Part shown: positions 30,007 to 41,000 of the stretch, in pieces
Numbering within the stretch: the stretch's first letter is position 1
Layout of the letters: each line of letters opens with the position of its first letter
Origin: Arthrospiribacter ruber
Lineage (GTDB): Bacteria; Bacteroidota; Bacteroidia; Cytophagales; Cyclobacteriaceae
Length of the DNA: 64,000 nt
Direction of reading: 5' to 3'
Assembly: GCF_019343195.1 (NCBI RefSeq)
Contig: NZ_RPHB01000001.1
Coordinates: 310,001 to 374,000, forward strand
The notes under the pieces: model-generated
The model's input: the letters and a program-made list of their open reading frames with translations, nothing else
The model's database searches: none
Told to the model about the DNA's origin: nothing
Position numbers and translations under genes: made by a program

Positions 30007-31956
30007 CTAAGGTATCTTAATCCTAAATGGTGCTGTCGGTAATCCAGCGGCATTGAAAAGATTAAAGTCAGCAGGGTTATCTGCCCAAGCGAAACGTAGA
30101 AATTTAGGCTGGGGAATATCCTCGTGGAAGACAATAATTTTGTTTTTTTTTAACTCTGCATTCGCCCATTTATACTGTCCATCTTCTCCGGCAATGGCAA
30201 AATTATTGGGATTTTCACCATGAGAAAGTTGCCATCCTTGCTCCACGTGATCAAAGTGAAGGATGACGCGGTTTTTTTCTAATTCGAAAGACCTCAAAAC
30301 TGGGCCATCAGCCTTTATTCCCCCTTCTTGGTATGCGACTTTTCTGGCCTGTAGTGCAAGGCGGTCTGCTACGTCCTTTTTGTTAAGCGGATGTATGTCA
30401 TTCCACTCACCCAAATCAATGGTGACCGCCATCCCGGTATTAGGAAGACTTAGGGCAAATGCCTGAGCTTCCCGGAGTTCTGCCCATTGGCTTTCCTTAG
30501 GTTCTTCATCTGGTTCCATGTAATTAGGGAGTTGGGCGTAGATAAAGGGGAGATTTTCTTCTGAAAAGTATTTTCTCCAATCTTGGATAAGGCCTTTGAA
30601 AAAGTCCGGATACTCCTCTGGACGGGCTGTGTTGGATTCACCCTGATACCAGATCACACCCTTGAATTTGAATGGTAGCAAGGGAGAGATCATGGCATTG
30701 AAAAGCCCAACTGGCTTCCAACGGACAAAAGTTTGCGCTGGAAGAGGCGGTATTTCTGCTCCAATCTTATACTTCCATTTGCCAGAAAGTGGGATGCTAT
30801 GTTCGCCCATATTGATGGAATAAGGCTTATCCGGCACAAACCCACCTTCACCGGTATTGCTGATCACCCTTATGGCGATGGTGTTTTTACCTGTCTTCAA
30901 TAAGCCTACTGGAATTTCGTATCGGCGTGGAGGATACTGATAGCTTGTACTTCCAACCAAGGTGCCATTGATGAATACAGAATCAGCATCAATGATTCTT
31001 CCAAGGTCAAGTTTAATGGTTTTTCCCAGCCACTTTTCGTCCAGTTCTATGCTTTTTCTAAACCATACCGAGCCACTTAGATTTTCCAAATCTGTTCCTT
31101 TCCAAAATCGGGGAACTTCCATTTCTTTCCAATCAGCATCATCCAGGTCAGGAGATGTCCATTTTAGATCGGAATGCAAGGCTTTGTCCGATCTGTTAAG
31201 CAGCGCATACCATTCCTGTGAATTTTCTGCGTCTTTTTTTTCGATCTGAGTGATAAGCTTATCATCTTGAAACCTAATCCATTCTTGGTAATGATCAGGG
31301 AATTTTTTGATGGCCTCTCCTGAAATCCATGCTTCTGCAGGAGAGCCTCCCAGACTTGCATTGACGATACCAATGGGGACATCTAAGGTTTGATGCAGGT
31401 TACGGGCAAAGAAAAAGGAAACCGCAGGGATTTGAAGAATATTGTCAGTATTAATAGTCCTCCAGGTTCCAGAGGGCAAATCTTTCTGAGCTTCTTTAAA
31501 ATTGTAATGCTTTGGAACCTCGAAATACCGTATCTGTGGGAAATCAGCCGTTGCTATGTCTTCGGGATAAAGTGGGCTAACCCTCTGCATGTTGATCTCC
31601 ATATTGGACTGTCCAGATGCCAGCCAAATGTCACCTATTAGGATATCTTCAAGAGTGATTTCATTGTCTCCTTTAAGGTACATCTGATAAGGCCCACCTT
31701 TTGACTGAGGTTCTAAGGTCAAAAACCAATCTCCGTTTTTGTCCGCCTGGGTATTATAGGATTTGTTTTTGAACTCCACCTGTATGCTTTCTTCGGGACT
31801 TGCCCATCCCCAAATCTTAATGGGATGGTCTCTTTGGAGCACCATGCCTGTACTCACCAATTTTGGAAGCCGGATATCTGCAAAACAATCAGAAAAGAAA
31901 ATACATAAAGTGAAAATAGTCCAAATAGCCTTAATAGGCGATAAAATCAGCTTCAT
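30007..31956 (-). CDS. Sialate O-acetylesterase (SGNH-type), secreted
   Basis: A 649-residue secreted or periplasmic esterase with an N-terminal signal peptide (hydrophobic residues 8-25). The SGNH-like catalytic domain has the nucleophile Ser117 in WLASGQSNME and the Asp520-x-His522 pair in WNDIHPLNKKDV. A galactose-binding-like beta domain is inserted (about 265-400, with GSVWFRKSIELDE). The family removes O-acetyl groups from sialic acids, but in environmental Bacteroidota the same fold also acts on acetylated plant polysaccharides. It is a single gene. Bases 31957-32333 upstream (377 bp) hold no gene or clear motif. Confidence 0.9.
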   Translation of the reverse strand: MKLILSPIKAIWTIFTLCIFFSDCFADIRLPKLVSTGMVLQRDHPIKIWGWASPEESIQVEFKNKSYNTQADKNGDWFLTLEPQSKGGPYQMYLKGDNEITLEDILIGDIWLASGQSNMEINMQRVSPLYPEDIATADFPQIRYFEVPKHYNFKEAQKDLPSGTWRTINTDNILQIPAVSFFFARNLHQTLDVPIGIVNASLGGSPAEAWISGEAIKKFPDHYQEWIRFQDDKLITQIEKKDAENSQEWYALLNRSDKALHSDLKWTSPDLDDADWKEMEVPRFWKGTDLENLSGSVWFRKSIELDEKWLGKTIKLDLGRIIDADSVFINGTLVGSTSYQYPPRRYEIPVGLLKTGKNTIAIRVISNTGEGGFVPDKPYSINMGEHSIPLSGKWKYKIGAEIPPLPAQTFVRWKPVGLFNAMISPLLPFKFKGVIWYQGESNTARPEEYPDFFKGLIQDWRKYFSEENLPFIYAQLPNYMEPDEEPKESQWAELREAQAFALSLPNTGMAVTIDLGEWNDIHPLNKKDVADRLALQARKVAYQEGGIKADGPVLRSFELEKNRVILHFDHVEQGWQLSHGENPNNFAIAGEDGQYKWANAELKKNKIIVFHEDIPQPKFLRFAWADNPADFNLFNAAGLPTAPFRIKIP

Positions 31957-32333
31957 TTTAAATTGAGTAGGTTTTTGAATCAGGTCGAAAGAGCTTTCAA
32001 TTTCCAGATTTACTGATGGAATTCAAAATGGAAAATTGACAACATTGGATGTATAATGTAAATGGGTAAGGCTATAAGTCGGATTATTCTGAAGGGATGA
32101 CCTGCGAAGAGTTTTGAATTTTACAAATCATTAAGTTAGATTTTGAAACAGAAACCATCTGAAATCTATACTAAGTAGAAAGGTTACAATGCTCATTATT
32201 TGGTGGTTAATTCTCAGTTGATCCTATTAATCTGAAATATTATTTTTAGGTTGTTAGGTGAAATGTAGTTGGGATACCCTTAGAAGAAAGAATTTTGAAA
32301 CAAGCTATACATAAAATTTAACCTCAATAAAAT
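31957..32333. other. Intergenic region with no recognised feature
   Basis: A 377-bp divergent gap between the esterase gene and the small membrane-protein gene. It should contain both promoters. I could not place a convincing pair of Bacteroidota -33/-7 elements, and there is no repeat-family match. Confidence 0.6.
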
Positions 32334-32666
32334 ATGATGACCTCAAACCCCGAAGTGGAAGGTAAGCAGATAGGAGTTATTGCTTACCTTACTGTCATTG
32401 GCCTGATTGCGGCCTTTATTTTGAACATGGATAAAAAGTATCCCTTTGCCCAATTCCATATCAGGCAGATGTTGGGGCTATTTGTGACTGGATTGGCACT
32501 GAGTTTTGTCAGCTGGGTACCTTTTGTGGGTTGGTTGCTGGCAATAGTAGGATTCTTCCTGATGATCTACATGTGGATAATCGGGCTATTGGCGGCTATT
32601 AATGGAGAAATGAAGCCTTTACCAGTACTGGGAGATAAATATGAAGAATGGTTCAAAAACCTTTGA
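32334..32666 (+). CDS. Small integral membrane protein, DUF4870-like
   Basis: A 110-residue protein with three probable transmembrane helices (about 14-31, 45-64 and 66-90). The short motif KKYPFAQFHIRQ between the first two helices is typical of DUF4870/YtxH-neighbour membrane proteins, where an (F/A)xxHxRQ element follows helix 1. Function is unknown. It lies 26 bases before the start chosen for the secreted protein at 32693, so the two may form an operon. A start one codon later (second ATG) is equally possible. Confidence 0.8.
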   Translation: MMTSNPEVEGKQIGVIAYLTVIGLIAAFILNMDKKYPFAQFHIRQMLGLFVTGLALSFVSWVPFVGWLLAIVGFFLMIYMWIIGLLAAINGEMKPLPVLGDKYEEWFKNL

Positions 32667-32692
32667 TTTTCAAAAAATTAAATAAATTACAA

Positions 32693-34675
32693 ATGAAACA
32701 CTGTTTACACCTGATTTTTGCATTTTTGATCATTTTTCAAGGCAATGCCAAGGATTGTCCCCAAAAGCTCGTCTATGGTAATCCGGAGTGGCCAAATAAA
32801 TTAGAAGTTCAAAATAGTGGTCAGTCGAGGGTCTTTTATTTTGAAAAAGCAATTCTGGAAAAAAGGGGAGACCTCGTGGCTTTGACCATCCCTACATTTA
32901 TTGAAGAGGGAATAGATCAGGAGAATTACATTTCATTGGAGGTTTCCAATTTTGTGGATGCTGATGCCGGCACGATTGAGGGCGAGTTTTTTTTGAGAAA
33001 TGTAAACTTTGGAACCCAAAGTATAGACTGTATGGAGATTGAGCGGGATTTTGGGCATTCAGGTGTGGGTTACGAGAGGAAAATATCTATTAAAAAGGGC
33101 ATAGATGATTTTTGGGAGATTGATTTGAATATTAAACCCAAAAGAGATGGCTTAAGCCATGTAAGCGGGCAACTTAAAAAGGTAAGCTTTAGAGAAATCA
33201 AAGAGCCTGCTCAAAATGAAGTTTCGTTTGTAAACTTTCTGACTTCAAAAGGAGAACTTAAGGGGTCTGTCAAATACTTGGAAGAATTTGATCAAGAAAG
33301 CAATACTGATCAGGGGCTTCATGCGGAATTTGAGGATGAATCTATAGGTAATTTTTCAATAAGGCCTTTTGATGGTAAAGCAGGAGTCTATCGGCTAGGA
33401 TCCATGGGTAACAGGTTTGTGGTATTTCACAGCATGGAAGACGGAGAGGTAGACTTTGATTTGTATGTTTTTGATTTTGAAGACATCAAGAAGGTTCAGG
33501 CCAGTACTTTTTTTGATTTTGCAATAGGTGAGATCTTGATCAATGATTTTGAGCCAATTAGCAAAGTCAATGTAAAGGGGCCTTATGATCATGCAGGTGA
33601 AACTTTCAATAAATACGATTTTGTAGGGGCATACCGTATTGATGCGCGGATAGCTGAAAAAGATGGTTTCCACTATCAGTATGAAGAAGCCTCCTTAGAT
33701 GAGGAATATCCTAATGCGCTGAAGTTTTACAAACAAAAAAGTATTCCTGAAATCAACTTGGTACACCAGTCCGGTACATTCATATTTTCTGAAAAATCAG
33801 AGGGTAGTTCACTTTTGTCCAGTATCAAACCTATGGAAGAGGAAGAAGAGAATAAGGGGCTGGACTGCAATACGATTTTCGAAAAAACAATGAAAAAAGT
33901 GCAGGAAAAATTCGGTTCAAACGAACCCCAAAGTGAAGAAGAGGAACTGGAATTTATGCGCTATTATGCCGAAGTGGCATCCGAATATGGTTTAGATGCC
34001 GGTGATGTTTCAGTATTGGATGCCAATGAAATCCAAGATCGTTTGATGGAGGTGGCAGAAGCGAATTGCCAAAAGGATTCTAGGCATAGAATGGAACCCG
34101 TTTATATCCAGGCGGAATTAAAAGACGGGTATAAAGTGATTTCCAGACCTTATTTTGTGCAAATGCGCTTTGCGGACATGATGCTAAAAAGAAATTCCGG
34201 AGAATTGGAGTTAACCGTTGAGAATGAAGAACAGGGCAAGCAAAACCTAAAGACCAGTCAATTTGGTGAACTCCCAGATATGGCAGCTTTTTTACAGATT
34301 GTGGGAAGCATTCAGTATGAAATCGGCAAACAATTTCAATTGGATTTTCAGGATTATAAACTTACGCAGTCCACTTCGGCGAGTTCCGGATTTGAAGGGG
34401 GGAATCAGATGATCCGCAAGCAGAATGTCTATCCGGTAAAAGCTGAATTTCAATTGGAAGCGACTGAGATGGTAAAAGTGGGGGAGAGAGAAGCCTATAA
34501 AATCCAGATTATGCACAAAGATTACGGAGATGGACATTTGCTCCTAAACTTTGTTCTTTCTCCAAGTCCTGGACATGGTCCTTATAGAAATGGCGGGTTT
34601 TTGTATGTGGACAAAAACACTGGACAGCTTTTGAAGGCTGAAAATAGGGATGGCGAGACCGTCTTTGGTTCTTGA
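32693..34675 (+). CDS. Large hypothetical secreted protein
   Basis: A 660-residue protein from the ATG at 32693, where a signal peptide begins (MKHCLHLIFAFLIIFQGNA, cleavage near residue 19). The open frame extends 45 bases upstream into the preceding gene, but that would bury the signal peptide. The mature protein is acidic and strand-rich, with an acid cluster around residues 380-390 (EEEEEN) and a pair of cysteines near the signal. No family is recognised. No lipobox is present. Placement after the small membrane protein suggests co-expression. Downstream is a mobile-element-like repeat inserted at what seems to have been this gene's terminator. Confidence 0.75.
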   Translation: MKHCLHLIFAFLIIFQGNAKDCPQKLVYGNPEWPNKLEVQNSGQSRVFYFEKAILEKRGDLVALTIPTFIEEGIDQENYISLEVSNFVDADAGTIEGEFFLRNVNFGTQSIDCMEIERDFGHSGVGYERKISIKKGIDDFWEIDLNIKPKRDGLSHVSGQLKKVSFREIKEPAQNEVSFVNFLTSKGELKGSVKYLEEFDQESNTDQGLHAEFEDESIGNFSIRPFDGKAGVYRLGSMGNRFVVFHSMEDGEVDFDLYVFDFEDIKKVQASTFFDFAIGEILINDFEPISKVNVKGPYDHAGETFNKYDFVGAYRIDARIAEKDGFHYQYEEASLDEEYPNALKFYKQKSIPEINLVHQSGTFIFSEKSEGSSLLSSIKPMEEEEENKGLDCNTIFEKTMKKVQEKFGSNEPQSEEEELEFMRYYAEVASEYGLDAGDVSVLDANEIQDRLMEVAEANCQKDSRHRMEPVYIQAELKDGYKVISRPYFVQMRFADMMLKRNSGELELTVENEEQGKQNLKTSQFGELPDMAAFLQIVGSIQYEIGKQFQLDFQDYKLTQSTSASSGFEGGNQMIRKQNVYPVKAEFQLEATEMVKVGEREAYKIQIMHKDYGDGHLLLNFVLSPSPGHGPYRNGGFLYVDKNTGQLLKAENRDGETVFGS

Positions 34676-34725
34676 ATATTCTCTAAATCGGGTCAATCCA
34701 GAAAAACAGAGGCATCTTTACAGTC

Positions 34726-34989
34726 GGGCGTGCTGAAAAACGCCAACTGGAAAATAAATGCTTTAAATTTTGATGAATACCCCGTTTGTCAAGTATTTTC
34801 TTTTTAAGCAGGTGCACGCTTATTCAATGATATAACTTGATTTCCGTGCTCCTTAAAATTTCAAAATTCGAAATTTTAAGGCTAGTCTCAGGCATACCAG
34901 ATTCAAAGCGGGCGAATGAAGATGTATGCTTATACTTCGAGTGAGCCCAATGAAGAAGATGGCATACCTGAGACTTTTTCAGCAAGCCC
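34726..34989. mobile_element. 264-bp MITE-like element, copy 2, with 7-bp target duplication
   Basis: Same element as at 10182-10445, with the same length and terminal inverted repeats. A perfect 7-bp direct repeat TACAGTC flanks it (34719-34725 and 34990-34996), a target-site duplication proving insertion. The 60-bp core 34900-34959 is in the opposite orientation to copy 1. A perfect 12-bp palindrome, CCTTAAAATTTC (34851-34862) and GAAATTTTAAGG (34870-34881), is intact here but degraded in copy 1. This copy therefore looks younger. No transposase is encoded. The TIR type resembles insertion-sequence ends, but the parental family could not be identified. Confidence 0.88.
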
Positions 34990-35008
34990 TACAGTCTCGG
35001 TTTTTTTT
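34968..35008 (+). terminator. Terminator rebuilt from the element end and host flank
   Basis: CTGAGAC at 34968-34974 (inside the element) can pair with GTCTCGG at 34994-35000 (host flank) over a 19-base loop, followed by eight T at 35001-35008. Without the element, CAGAGGC at 34707-34713 could have paired imperfectly with the same right arm ahead of the same T-run. The terminator is therefore likely ancestral and was re-formed with a new left arm. Long loop and one G-U pair make strength uncertain. Confidence 0.45.
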
Positions 35009-35165
35009 ATAAAAGGATATTTCAGCCCATTTTTTAGCCATTTAAAAACCAAATAATCTTCTGATATCAAAAATGAATGACTTTTATCTGTTTTGATTGC
35101 ATGGATAGTGAATAGTAATATATTTGTCAGAATGAAAAATTGACAGTAAACTCAAAAAAAGCTTT

Positions 35166-37394
35166 ATGGAACAAATGTTTATTTATTTGGTGCCCTTATT
35201 GGGGATTATCGGATTGATCGTAATGGCAATCAAATCTGCTTGGGTAACCAAGCAAGATGCAGGTGACAGCACCATGGCTGAGTTGGCGGAACACATTGCC
35301 AAAGGAGCTATGGCATTTTTAAAGGCGGAGTGGAAAATACTCGGTTATTTTGTTGTCATCGCAGCCATCATACTCGGTTGGTCAGGAACTTTAGTAGAGA
35401 CTTCCAGTCCTGTGATTGCAATTTCCTTTATCATCGGGGCGGTGCTTTCTGCATTCGCAGGATATATGGGGATGAATATTGCTACCAAGGCCAATGTCCG
35501 GACCACACAGGCTGCCAAAACAAGTTTGAAACAAGCGCTTAAAGTATCCTTTACAGGAGGTTCCGTGATGGGGCTTGGAGTAGCAGGCTTGGCAGTCTTG
35601 GGTATGGGGTCTTTGTTTATTGTTTTTTATAACATGTTCGTGATTTCTACCGGGGGCGATGTAAATGGAGCCGCCATGGAGACAGCCTTGGAGGTTTTGG
35701 CAGGTTTTTCCCTTGGAGCTGAATCCATAGCCCTTTTTGCCCGTGTTGGTGGTGGTATTTATACCAAAGCTGCGGATGTTGGCGCTGACTTGGTCGGTAA
35801 AGTAGAGGCAGGAATACCTGAGGATGATGTAAGGAATCCTGCAACCATAGCAGATAATGTAGGTGATAATGTAGGAGATGTAGCCGGAATGGGTGCCGAT
35901 CTTTTCGGATCCTATGTGGCTACCATTTTGGCTTCCATGGTATTGGGTAGAGAAATCGTCTCTGCGGATAATTTTGGTGGAATTGCACCTATTCTTTTGC
36001 CCTTAGTAATTGCAGGTCTAGGCTTGATGTTTTCCATAGTAGGTACCTTGTTTGTCAGTATCAATAAAGAATCAGACAGCGTACAGGCAGCATTGAATAA
36101 AGGTAATTGGATTTCAATCTTGCTTACAGTAGCTGCTTCTTACCCGATTATCATGTACATGTTGCCTGAGGGAGATTTAGTATTGGCCAGAGGTGGATCA
36201 ATAGCCTTTACCAAGATGGGTGTGTTTGGAGCAGTTGTCATTGGATTGATAGTAGGTGCATTGATGAGTATGATTACAGAATATTATACAGCCATGGGCA
36301 AAAGGCCTGTGAATTCTATCATCAAGCAATCTTCTACAGGTCATGCTACCAATATTATTGGAGGTCTTTCTGTTGGGATGGAATCTACCGTATTGCCAAT
36401 TTTGGTATTGGCAGGAGGTATTTACGGATCGTTTTTGGCGGCAGGTCTTTACGGTGTAGCGATTGCAGCAGCAGGGATGATGGCCACTACCGCCATGCAG
36501 TTGGCGATTGATGCCTTTGGTCCAATTGCGGATAATGCCGGTGGCATTGCTGAAATGTCAGGTTTGCCTAAAGAGGTAAGAGAGCGTACCGACGTGCTTG
36601 ATGCTGTAGGAAATACCACAGCAGCTGCAGGAAAAGGATTTGCAATTGCCTCTGCTGCATTGACAGCATTGGCACTTTTTGCTGCTTATGTAGGTTTGGC
36701 AGGAATTGACTCTATTGATATTTATAAAGCGGATGTATTGTCAGGTCTCTTTGTTGGAGCGATGATACCATTTATTTTCTCCTCATTGGCGATTGCGGCA
36801 GTAGGCCGTGCGGCCATGGATATGGTGAATGAAGTCAGGAGGCAGTTTAGGGAGATTCCGGGAATCATGGAATACAAAGCCAAGCCGGAATATGAAAAAT
36901 GTGTTGAAATTTCTACCCAGGCATCTATCAGAGAAATGGTAGCACCGGGAGCCATAGCATTGATTTCTCCCATGATTGTTGGGTTCGCATTTGGACCGGA
37001 AGTATTGGGCGGCCTATTGGCAGGGATTACCGTGTCAGGAGTTTTGATGGGTATTTTCCAGAACAATGCCGGCGGTGCTTGGGACAATGCCAAAAAATCC
37101 TTCGAAAAAGGAGTGATGATAGATGGAACCATGCAGTACAAAGGATCTGAAGCACATAAGGCTTCAGTAACTGGTGACACTGTGGGGGATCCATTCAAGG
37201 ATACCTCAGGGCCATCCATGAATATTTTGATCAAATTAACATCCATTGTGGCCTTGGTAATCGCTCCGCACATTTCGGAAAGACCACATGGAGAATTTGC
37301 TGAAAAAGTAACTCCTGAGCTCGAAACAAAGGAAATTACGATGGACAAAATTCCAGAAGACCACTCTGCACCTGAATTGGTTGAGTTGAGATAA
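35166..37394 (+). CDS. hppA: Membrane-bound ion-translocating pyrophosphatase
   Basis: Couples pyrophosphate hydrolysis to pumping H+ (or Na+) across the inner membrane. The 742-residue protein has about 16 transmembrane helices. The pyrophosphate-binding segments [13 protein letters not shown] (204-216) and DNVGDNVGD (230-238) are visible, and a matching acidic region lies near 660-690. At the position that separates potassium-dependent from independent enzymes it has Ala486 and Gly489 (NTTAAAGKG), which points to the potassium-dependent class. H+ versus Na+ specificity cannot be decided by eye. A TGTCA-N11-TGACA inverted pair lies just upstream (35125-35145). A terminator follows at 37417. 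Confidence 0.95.
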   Translation: MEQMFIYLVPLLGIIGLIVMAIKSAWVTKQDAGDSTMAELAEHIAKGAMAFLKAEWKILGYFVVIAAIILGWSGTLVETSSPVIAISFIIGAVLSAFAGYMGMNIATKANVRTTQAAKTSLKQALKVSFTGGSVMGLGVAGLAVLGMGSLFIVFYNMFVISTGGDVNGAAMETALEVLAGFSLGAESIALFARVGGGIYTKAADVGADLVGKVEAGIPEDDVRNPATIADNVGDNVGDVAGMGADLFGSYVATILASMVLGREIVSADNFGGIAPILLPLVIAGLGLMFSIVGTLFVSINKESDSVQAALNKGNWISILLTVAASYPIIMYMLPEGDLVLARGGSIAFTKMGVFGAVVIGLIVGALMSMITEYYTAMGKRPVNSIIKQSSTGHATNIIGGLSVGMESTVLPILVLAGGIYGSFLAAGLYGVAIAAAGMMATTAMQLAIDAFGPIADNAGGIAEMSGLPKEVRERTDVLDAVGNTTAAAGKGFAIASAALTALALFAAYVGLAGIDSIDIYKADVLSGLFVGAMIPFIFSSLAIAAVGRAAMDMVNEVRRQFREIPGIMEYKAKPEYEKCVEISTQASIREMVAPGAIALISPMIVGFAFGPEVLGGLLAGITVSGVLMGIFQNNAGGAWDNAKKSFEKGVMIDGTMQYKGSEAHKASVTGDTVGDPFKDTSGPSMNILIKLTSIVALVIAPHISERPHGEFAEKVTPELETKEITMDKIPEDHSAPELVELR

Positions 37395-37416
37395 TTCTTT
37401 AATAATGAAAAGTAAA

Positions 37417-37446
37417 AAGCCTCTGAAATTTTCAGGGGCTTTTTTA
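37417..37446 (+). terminator. Rho-independent terminator of hppA
   Basis: A stem of about 10 bp, AAGCCTCTGAAA pairing with TTTCAGGGGCTT (one G-U pair) across a tight loop, is followed by six T. It begins about 23 bases beyond the hppA stop. Confidence 0.88.
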
Positions 37447-38008
37447 TTAATTATAGGGTGCTTTCTCCGTTTTTTTATATTTTAAACTATAGTTTGTTAT
37501 GGACTTAGTCTTGCGGTATTTCTAATAAATTTTCATTTTAAGTGTGAGTTTGACCATTATTAATTATGAAGTGCACTATTTATATATTTTTAGGTTGATT
37601 TATTGACCACTTATACCAAGTAATTAGAATTTTTTAGTAATGTCAGGGTGTTTTAGATATTTTTTTTTGTGAAGAAAATATGACATATATACTTTAAATA
37701 ATAATATGTAACTGATTGATTAATAGTGCTCAATTAAAAAATCATTCGTTTGAAAGGATATTATTTTGTAAGACACTAATTAGATGTAAGAATGTTTTAA
37801 TATCATTTTTTAGTATCAATTTTATTGCAATTTGCTTTTTTATTCACAATATTTAATTCGGCTTATGTTTTAAGATGGAGCTGATATACAGGTTTTTATG
37901 AGTTAGCTGAGGGTTTTTCCCTAATGTGCCAACTTAAGGTGGTGTTTTCGGTCCAGATTTTTTCTGGTTATTTCTAAGTTTATGTACAATTAAAATTCTT
38001 AAAGTTTT
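37447..38008. other. AT-rich leader region of the susCD operon, no gene
   Basis: 562 bp of very AT-rich DNA with no open frame worth calling and no repeat-family match. It must contain the susC promoter and a long untranslated leader or distant regulator sites. I could not place a convincing TTTG / TAnnTTTG pair. No ECF sigma/anti-sigma pair sits upstream. Confidence 0.55.
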
Positions 38009-41000
38009 ATGAGGAAAAATTTTACTCTATTAATTTTCTTATTTTCTGCATTTTGTCTGGGCCATCATGGTTTTGGGCAAGGTATGGCAGTGAGTGGGAA
38101 TGTGACTTCGCAGGAAGATGGAATGCCGTTACCTGGCGTGTCTATCTTGGTTCAGGGTACCAATACCGGAACGGTAACGGACATCGATGGCAATTACTCT
38201 ATCAATGTTCCTTCCGGTAACAGTGTCCTGACATTTTCATTTATCGGTTTTGGAGCAGAGACCGTAAGGGTCAACAACAGGTCTACAGTAGATGTGGTCA
38301 TGTCTCCGGATACAGAGCAGTTGGGAGAAGTGGTGGTGACTGCATTTGGTCTTACCCAGGAAAAAAAGAAAATTTCCTTTTCCCAACAAGAAGTGGGTTC
38401 TGCTGAAATCCTTGCCTCCCGCGAACAAAATGTAGTAGATGCCCTGAATGCCAAGGTAGCCGGTGTACAGGTGACCCGACAGGGTGGTTCTGCGGGTGCC
38501 GGTTCCAGTATCGTGATAAGAGGTATACAATCTATTTCAGGACAAAACCAACCTTTATTCGTTGTAGATGGTGTACCGATCAATAACTCCTTTAGAGCTT
38601 CTATAGGTACATCAGGTGGTGTGGATTATGCCAATAGAGCGATTGATATCAACCCTAATGATATCGAAAGTATATCTGTGCTGAAAGGACCTGCTGCTAC
38701 TTCCCTATATGGTATTCAGGGTGCAACAGGGGTAGTATTGATCACTACCAAGAAAGGATCCAGGAAAAAGGGATTTACAGTAGATGTTTCCACCAACACT
38801 TCCACGGATAGGATCATGAATTATTTCCCTGGACAATTGAGATATGCACAGGGTGATAATGGAATTTATAATGGAGGGACTACTTTCAATCATTATGGAG
38901 CACCCATTTCTACATTGAGATACGATCCAAGTACTCCTTTTGCTAAAGATCCTAATGGTACCATTGTGGATATGAACCATCCCAATGCCGGTCCTAGGGT
39001 TCCTGTTTATGACAACCAAAGACTATTTTTCCAAAATGGTTTCACCAATGATACCCACGTAGCTGTATCGGCCGGAGATGAAAAGTCAAGTTTTTATCTT
39101 TCAGCCGGAAACATGTATCAGGAAGGTATCATTCCTAACAATGACTTTAACAGGACCTCCCTTAAGTTATCAGCAGATTCAAGACTAACCGAGAAATTTA
39201 AAATCGGAGGTTCTGTGAATTATGTCAATAGTACCTCGACCAAGTTTGGACGGGGAGATAACTTCTCAGATGCTATACAAGGCCTTTACAGAACTCCTCC
39301 ATCATTTGATAACTCTGCAGGATTTGTCTATCCAAGTGGTGTACAGAGAAACTTTAGAGGGGCATTGGACGGATCAGTTCCATTTAGTCCGGACAACCCT
39401 TTTTGGACGGTCAATAACAACCCTTATACAGATAATGTAAACAGGTTTATTTCGTTTCTACAAACTGAAATAACCCCAAGCGACTGGCTGACCATTACCC
39501 ATAGATTGGGTTTTGATTTCTCCCATGACGAAAGAACTCAAATATGGGCCCCATCTTCATCCGGTGGAGCAGCTATTTCAGCAAGTGGTGCTTTAGGTGG
39601 AAGAATATATGAGGATACTTATACAGACAGAATCCTTAACTCGGACTTGATTCTTTCTGCGACCAAAGATTTGAGTGAGGATTTTTCTGCTACTTTTCTG
39701 GTTGGACACAATATGTTTTCTTCTTCTACCAGCAGTCTTTTCATGAATGGTACCAATTTCGCCATTCCGGGATTGTTCAATATTGCGAACACGCAGGAAA
39801 ATCCCATTTTCACCAAAACAGATACAAGAAGAATGACGCAGGCAGTATTCTCCAGAGCAAGTTTGGGGTATCTTAACTCTATCTTTTTGGAATTATCTGT
39901 CAGAAATGAATGGGCTTCTACACTTCCAGCCAACAACCGTTCTTTTACTTATGGTAGTGCAGGTCTAAGTGTAGCTTTGACTGATTTGTTAAAGATTGAC
40001 AGTAGGACTTTGAGTTTTGCCAAATTAAGAGGTTCTTATGCAGGTGCTGGTAATATTCCTCCGGCGTTTTCTACAGACACCTTTTATAATATTGCCACTA
40101 CAAGTACGAGATATGCTTCAGGTGTGAGGTTTCCTATAGATGGAGTAGGAGGGGTACTGTTGAGTTCAGCCGCGGGTAACAACAACCTGAGGGCTGAGTT
40201 TACCAATACTTTTGAAATTGGAGCAGACATTAGGTTGTTTGAAAATAGGATTGGTTTGGATGTTACTTATTATAATGCCGTCAGCCAGGATCAGATCGTA
40301 TCAGTTCCGGTTCCGGCATCCACAGGTTTTACTTCCCAACTGACCAATGCCGGCGAGATCCAAAACAAAGGTATTGAAGCTGTTCTTACCAGTACAATTT
40401 TAGATAGGGGGGATTTTTCCTGGGATATGATTTTCAATTTCACTAGAAACAGAAACTTTGTGGTTTCTCTGCCTAATGATGAACCAATAGTTACCAATAT
40501 GTTTGGGGCAAGAATCCAAAGCAGATTGATCCCCGGAGAGCAGTTTGGAGTATTCTATGGGAATGGTTTTCTGAGAAATGACAATGGAGATGTCTTGGTA
40601 AATCCTCAGGGTTTTCCAATGATGGATCCAGAACAGATCATGGTAGGAAATCCAAACCCTGATTACCTGATCGGTTGGAGGAATAATTTCTATTACAAAA
40701 ACTTCAACCTTACCATGTTGTGGGATATACGAAAAGGAGGTGATATTATCAATGTGACCGCATTCTGGATGGGGAATGGTTCAGGTGTGGCAGAGCATAC
40801 TTTGGATAGGAATAAAGTGGCAGTTTTCAGAGGTGTTATAGAGAACCCAGGAGGGGATAACCACGGACAGGTTAATGATATTCCTGTTACTTTGGATCAA
40901 GCTGCCTTCCAAGGAGTGGGCGCTGCTAATTCTTTTGGACGGGAGTTGACTGAAAGATGGGTGCAGGATGGATCCTGGATCAGATTGAGAGACGTGACGC

